Shown: positions 63,001-64,000 of the stretch, in pieces
How positions within the stretch are numbered: position 1 is the first letter of the stretch
Layout: every line of letters begins with the position of its first letter
Assembly: GCA_021730635.1 (NCBI GenBank)
Contig: JAJNNC010000007.1
Coordinates: 275,100-339,099, forward strand
Direction: 5' to 3'
Length of the DNA: 64,000 bases
Source: Catalimonadaceae bacterium JC749
GTDB lineage: Bacteria; Bacteroidota; Bacteroidia; Cytophagales; Cyclobacteriaceae
Program-made: the position numbers and the translations under genes
The notes under the pieces: generated by a model
Told to the model about the DNA's origin: nothing
Database searches by the model: none
The model's input: only the letters and a program-made list of their open reading frames with translations

Positions 63001-63393
63001 CTTGATTTGCCCGATGAACGTATTAAATTGACAATGGAAGATGTAGAAATTACTTCGGAGGATATTCCGGGTTGGTCTGTGGCCAGGGAAGGAAATATCA
63101 CCGTAGCGCTGGATATCCATGTTACCGACGAACTCCGTAAAGAAGGCATTGCCCGCGATCTGGTCAACCGGATACAAAATCTCCGGAAAGAGATGGGTTT
63201 GGACGTACAGGATAAAATTAAGGTAAGCATTGAGAAAAGTGATGAGTTGGTCAATGCGGCAATACAGACGCATAAAGATTATATTTGCGCTGAAACGCAG
63301 GCGCTTAGCTTAATCCTAACGGAGCAGTTGAATCATGAGGCTAAGGTGCTGGACATGGACGATCGGCAGCTTAAAATAAAAATTGAAGTATAA
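60052..63393 (+). CDS. ileS: Isoleucyl-tRNA synthetase
   Basis: Class I synthetase for tRNA-Ile. The 1113-aa protein is longer than the E. coli type and belongs to the eukaryal/type-2 class seen in many Bacteroidota. The HIGH equivalent is in PPSANGTPGIHHVMAR, the CP1 editing domain follows (TTPWTLPANSAIAV), and KMSKS is GNKMSKRLGNAVDP. WFDSGAMPYAQWHYPF and GVDQTRGWFFTL are conserved. The start is GTG at 60052; its own promoter is 30 bp upstream. Confidence 0.97.
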   Translation: MKYPEYKNPDYAQIAEEMLAYWQQNHIFQKSVESRAGKDSMETNAFTFYEGPPSANGTPGIHHVMARTIKDIFCRYKTLKGYQVKRKGGWDTHGLPVELQVEKQLGITKEDIGKKISVEEYNQRCREAVMKFKGEWDDLTRKMGYWVDLDDPYITFEQNYMESLWYLLKMFYEKGLLYKGYTIQPYSPAAGTGLSSHELNMPGTYKDVKDTSVTAQFKIRGTENDYLLAWTTTPWTLPANSAIAVGEDIDYIKVKTFNPYTYQPVNVILAKDRFDVYFNKKAKDLLLENYNPGDSLIPYEVVEVFKGKNLIGTQYEQLMPYVPLPAPAFTVVAGDYVNTEDGTGLVHLAKTFGADDFRTLEQHNIPGIMVKDENGKDVPIVDKRGRFVEEITDFAGMPVKNYDDEDESDPEYKSTDVKIAIKLKEENKAFRVEKFVHSYPHCWRTDKPVLYYPLESWFIKTTALKNRLVALNKTINWKPESTGTGRFGNWLENLVDWNLSRSRFWGTPLPIWRTEDEKEEKCIGSVAELREEVAKANEVFAHEEALVRKNKEALAKEDLHRPYVDDIVLVSESGEKMYREADLIDVWFDSGAMPYAQWHYPFENKEIFEENFPADFISEGVDQTRGWFFTLHAIAGMLFDNVAFKNVLSTGLVLDKNGNKMSKRLGNAVDPFSTLKTYGPDATRWYMVANANPWDNLRFDLEGIKEVTRRFFGTLQNTYSFFALYANLDGFTYAEEEVPLVKRTESDRWIISKLNSLIREVDEAYMNYEPTKAARLIQDFTVDDLSNWYVRLNRKRFWQGAYDQNKQAAYQTLYTCLVTLAKLASSIAPFYTERLYRDLNTVTRKEPFESVHLSDFPVSKQEAIDADLEAKMQLAQNTSSLVHSLRKQHTIKVRQPLSKILIPVLNDDFKRRVQAVENLILSEVNVKDIEYIDDTSGILVKKIKPNFRKLGKQFGPKMKDITSAIANMGQAEINRLEQEQQYELDLPDERIKLTMEDVEITSEDIPGWSVAREGNITVALDIHVTDELRKEGIARDLVNRIQNLRKEMGLDVQDKIKVSIEKSDELVNAAIQTHKDYICAETQALSLILTEQLNHEAKVLDMDDRQLKIKIEV

Positions 63394-63488
63394 TGTAATA
63401 TTGATTGTATTCAGCGAGGTGCATACACTTTTCGTAAAGTTACATGAGCTGCGATGTCTCCGGATACAACATAAATAAACAATACACT

Positions 63489-64000
63489 GTGAAATATTTG
63501 AAATATTACCTGCTTAGTCTCGGGATTATCATCCTGGATCAGACCGTTAAGTTGATGGTTCATCATAATATGGATATGGGCATGATGGGCCAGATTCCTG
63601 TTTTCGGCGACTGGTTCAAACTCCATTATACCCTGAATCCCGGTATGGCTTTCGGTATGCAGTTGGGCTCTGAATATGGAAAGTTGATTCTCACTGTGTT
63701 CCGTCTCTTTGCCATGGTAGGTATTGGTTATTATCTATATATTTTATCCAAGAAAGGAGTACACCCGGGGCTTTTATGGTCGGTAGCGCTGATCCTGGGA
63801 GGAGCCATCGGTAATGTGATTGACAGTGCATTCTACGGAATTCTGCTCGACAATGCCCCTTATGGAGCGGCTACACCCTGGTTTCATGGTCAGGTCATTG
63901 ATATGTTTTATATTGATATCTGGGAAGGTCAGGTACCTGAGTGGGTGCCTATCTGGGGGGGAGAGTATATGGCGCTGTGGCCTATTTTTAACATAGCAGA
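63489..64000 (+). CDS. lspA: Lipoprotein signal peptidase (prolipoprotein signal peptidase II), partial
   Basis: LspA cleaves the signal peptides of lipidated prolipoproteins in the inner membrane; many such lipoproteins are seen in this window. The frame starts at GTG 63489 and is open to the right edge (170 codons seen). It opens MKYLKYYLLSLGIIILDQT with the family's D-Q pair, has the NPGMAFGMQ segment (equivalent of NxGxAFG), and the first catalytic Asp in GAIGNVIDS. The second, in FNIAD, is just at the edge. A 40-residue loop before FNIA is an insertion seen in Bacteroidota enzymes. Confidence 0.92.
   Translation, partial: MKYLKYYLLSLGIIILDQTVKLMVHHNMDMGMMGQIPVFGDWFKLHYTLNPGMAFGMQLGSEYGKLILTVFRLFAMVGIGYYLYILSKKGVHPGLLWSVALILGGAIGNVIDSAFYGILLDNAPYGAATPWFHGQVIDMFYIDIWEGQVPEWVPIWGGEYMALWPIFNIA

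Noticed and set aside
1-64000. tRNA, rRNA or CRISPR arrays
   Set aside because: None seen by eye in the intergenic regions on either strand; a covariance-model search was not possible.

Overview
The window comes from the chromosome of a Bacteroidota bacterium, most likely order Cytophagales. The signs are a PorX-type response regulator with a PglZ domain, the gliding lipoprotein GldD, a fused LpxC/FabZ, Bacteroidota-type -7 boxes (TAnnTTTG, with TTG/TTTG about 21 bp upstream), no clear Shine-Dalgarno sites, frequent TTG/GTG starts, and lipoproteins of the lineage. Almost all of it is compact core genome. I saw no tRNA, rRNA, CRISPR array or prophage.

Region by region: 17-5149 (minus) is a probable operon with a peroxiredoxin-like protein, an OmpR-type response regulator, its histidine kinase and two family-2 glycosyltransferases. 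5380-7788 is mutS2. 7838-13666 (minus) carries a lipoprotein and a lipid A cluster: HD hydrolase, lpxD, lpxC/fabZ, lpxA and an ABC ATPase. 13812-17021 is the overlapping porX-tsaE-ald operon. 17040-22826 holds phospholipid genes (psd, cdsA), glutamate dehydrogenase, a glycosyltransferase, a DUF547 lipoprotein, a DUF2007 protein and a CPBP protease. 23091-30988 has dusB, a serine hydrolase, ruvB, apbE, anmK, a small CPXCG protein and a two-TM potassium channel.

The accessory stretch is 31022-33768, a small graveyard. It contains an orphan antitoxin-like gene with a truncated partner, an IS5-family element whose transposase is broken by a 14-nt insertion, a 22-bp tandem repeat, relics of a MazF/PemK toxin and its antitoxin, an intact overlapping DUF2442/DUF4160 pair, and a scrap of an RHS core domain abutting, in frame, the stop codon of a zinc carboxypeptidase. 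A second relic, an internally deleted Uma2 gene, lies at 54473-54636.

From 33769 on the content is again housekeeping or secreted: M14 and M28 peptidases, a BNR-repeat protein, a split kinase pair, ohr, a GNAT enzyme, glutamate synthase (gltB-gltD), recG-gldD, rfbB, a lipoprotein, a second CPBP protease, glyS-mtfA, an MMPL exporter, ileS, and the start of lspA, which runs off the right edge.

I did not find a clearly new multi-gene system. The best candidates for a second look are the regulated promoter and microprotein at 24419-24550, the 22-bp repeat, and the DUF4160/DUF2442 module in the wreckage of other toxin-antitoxin genes.
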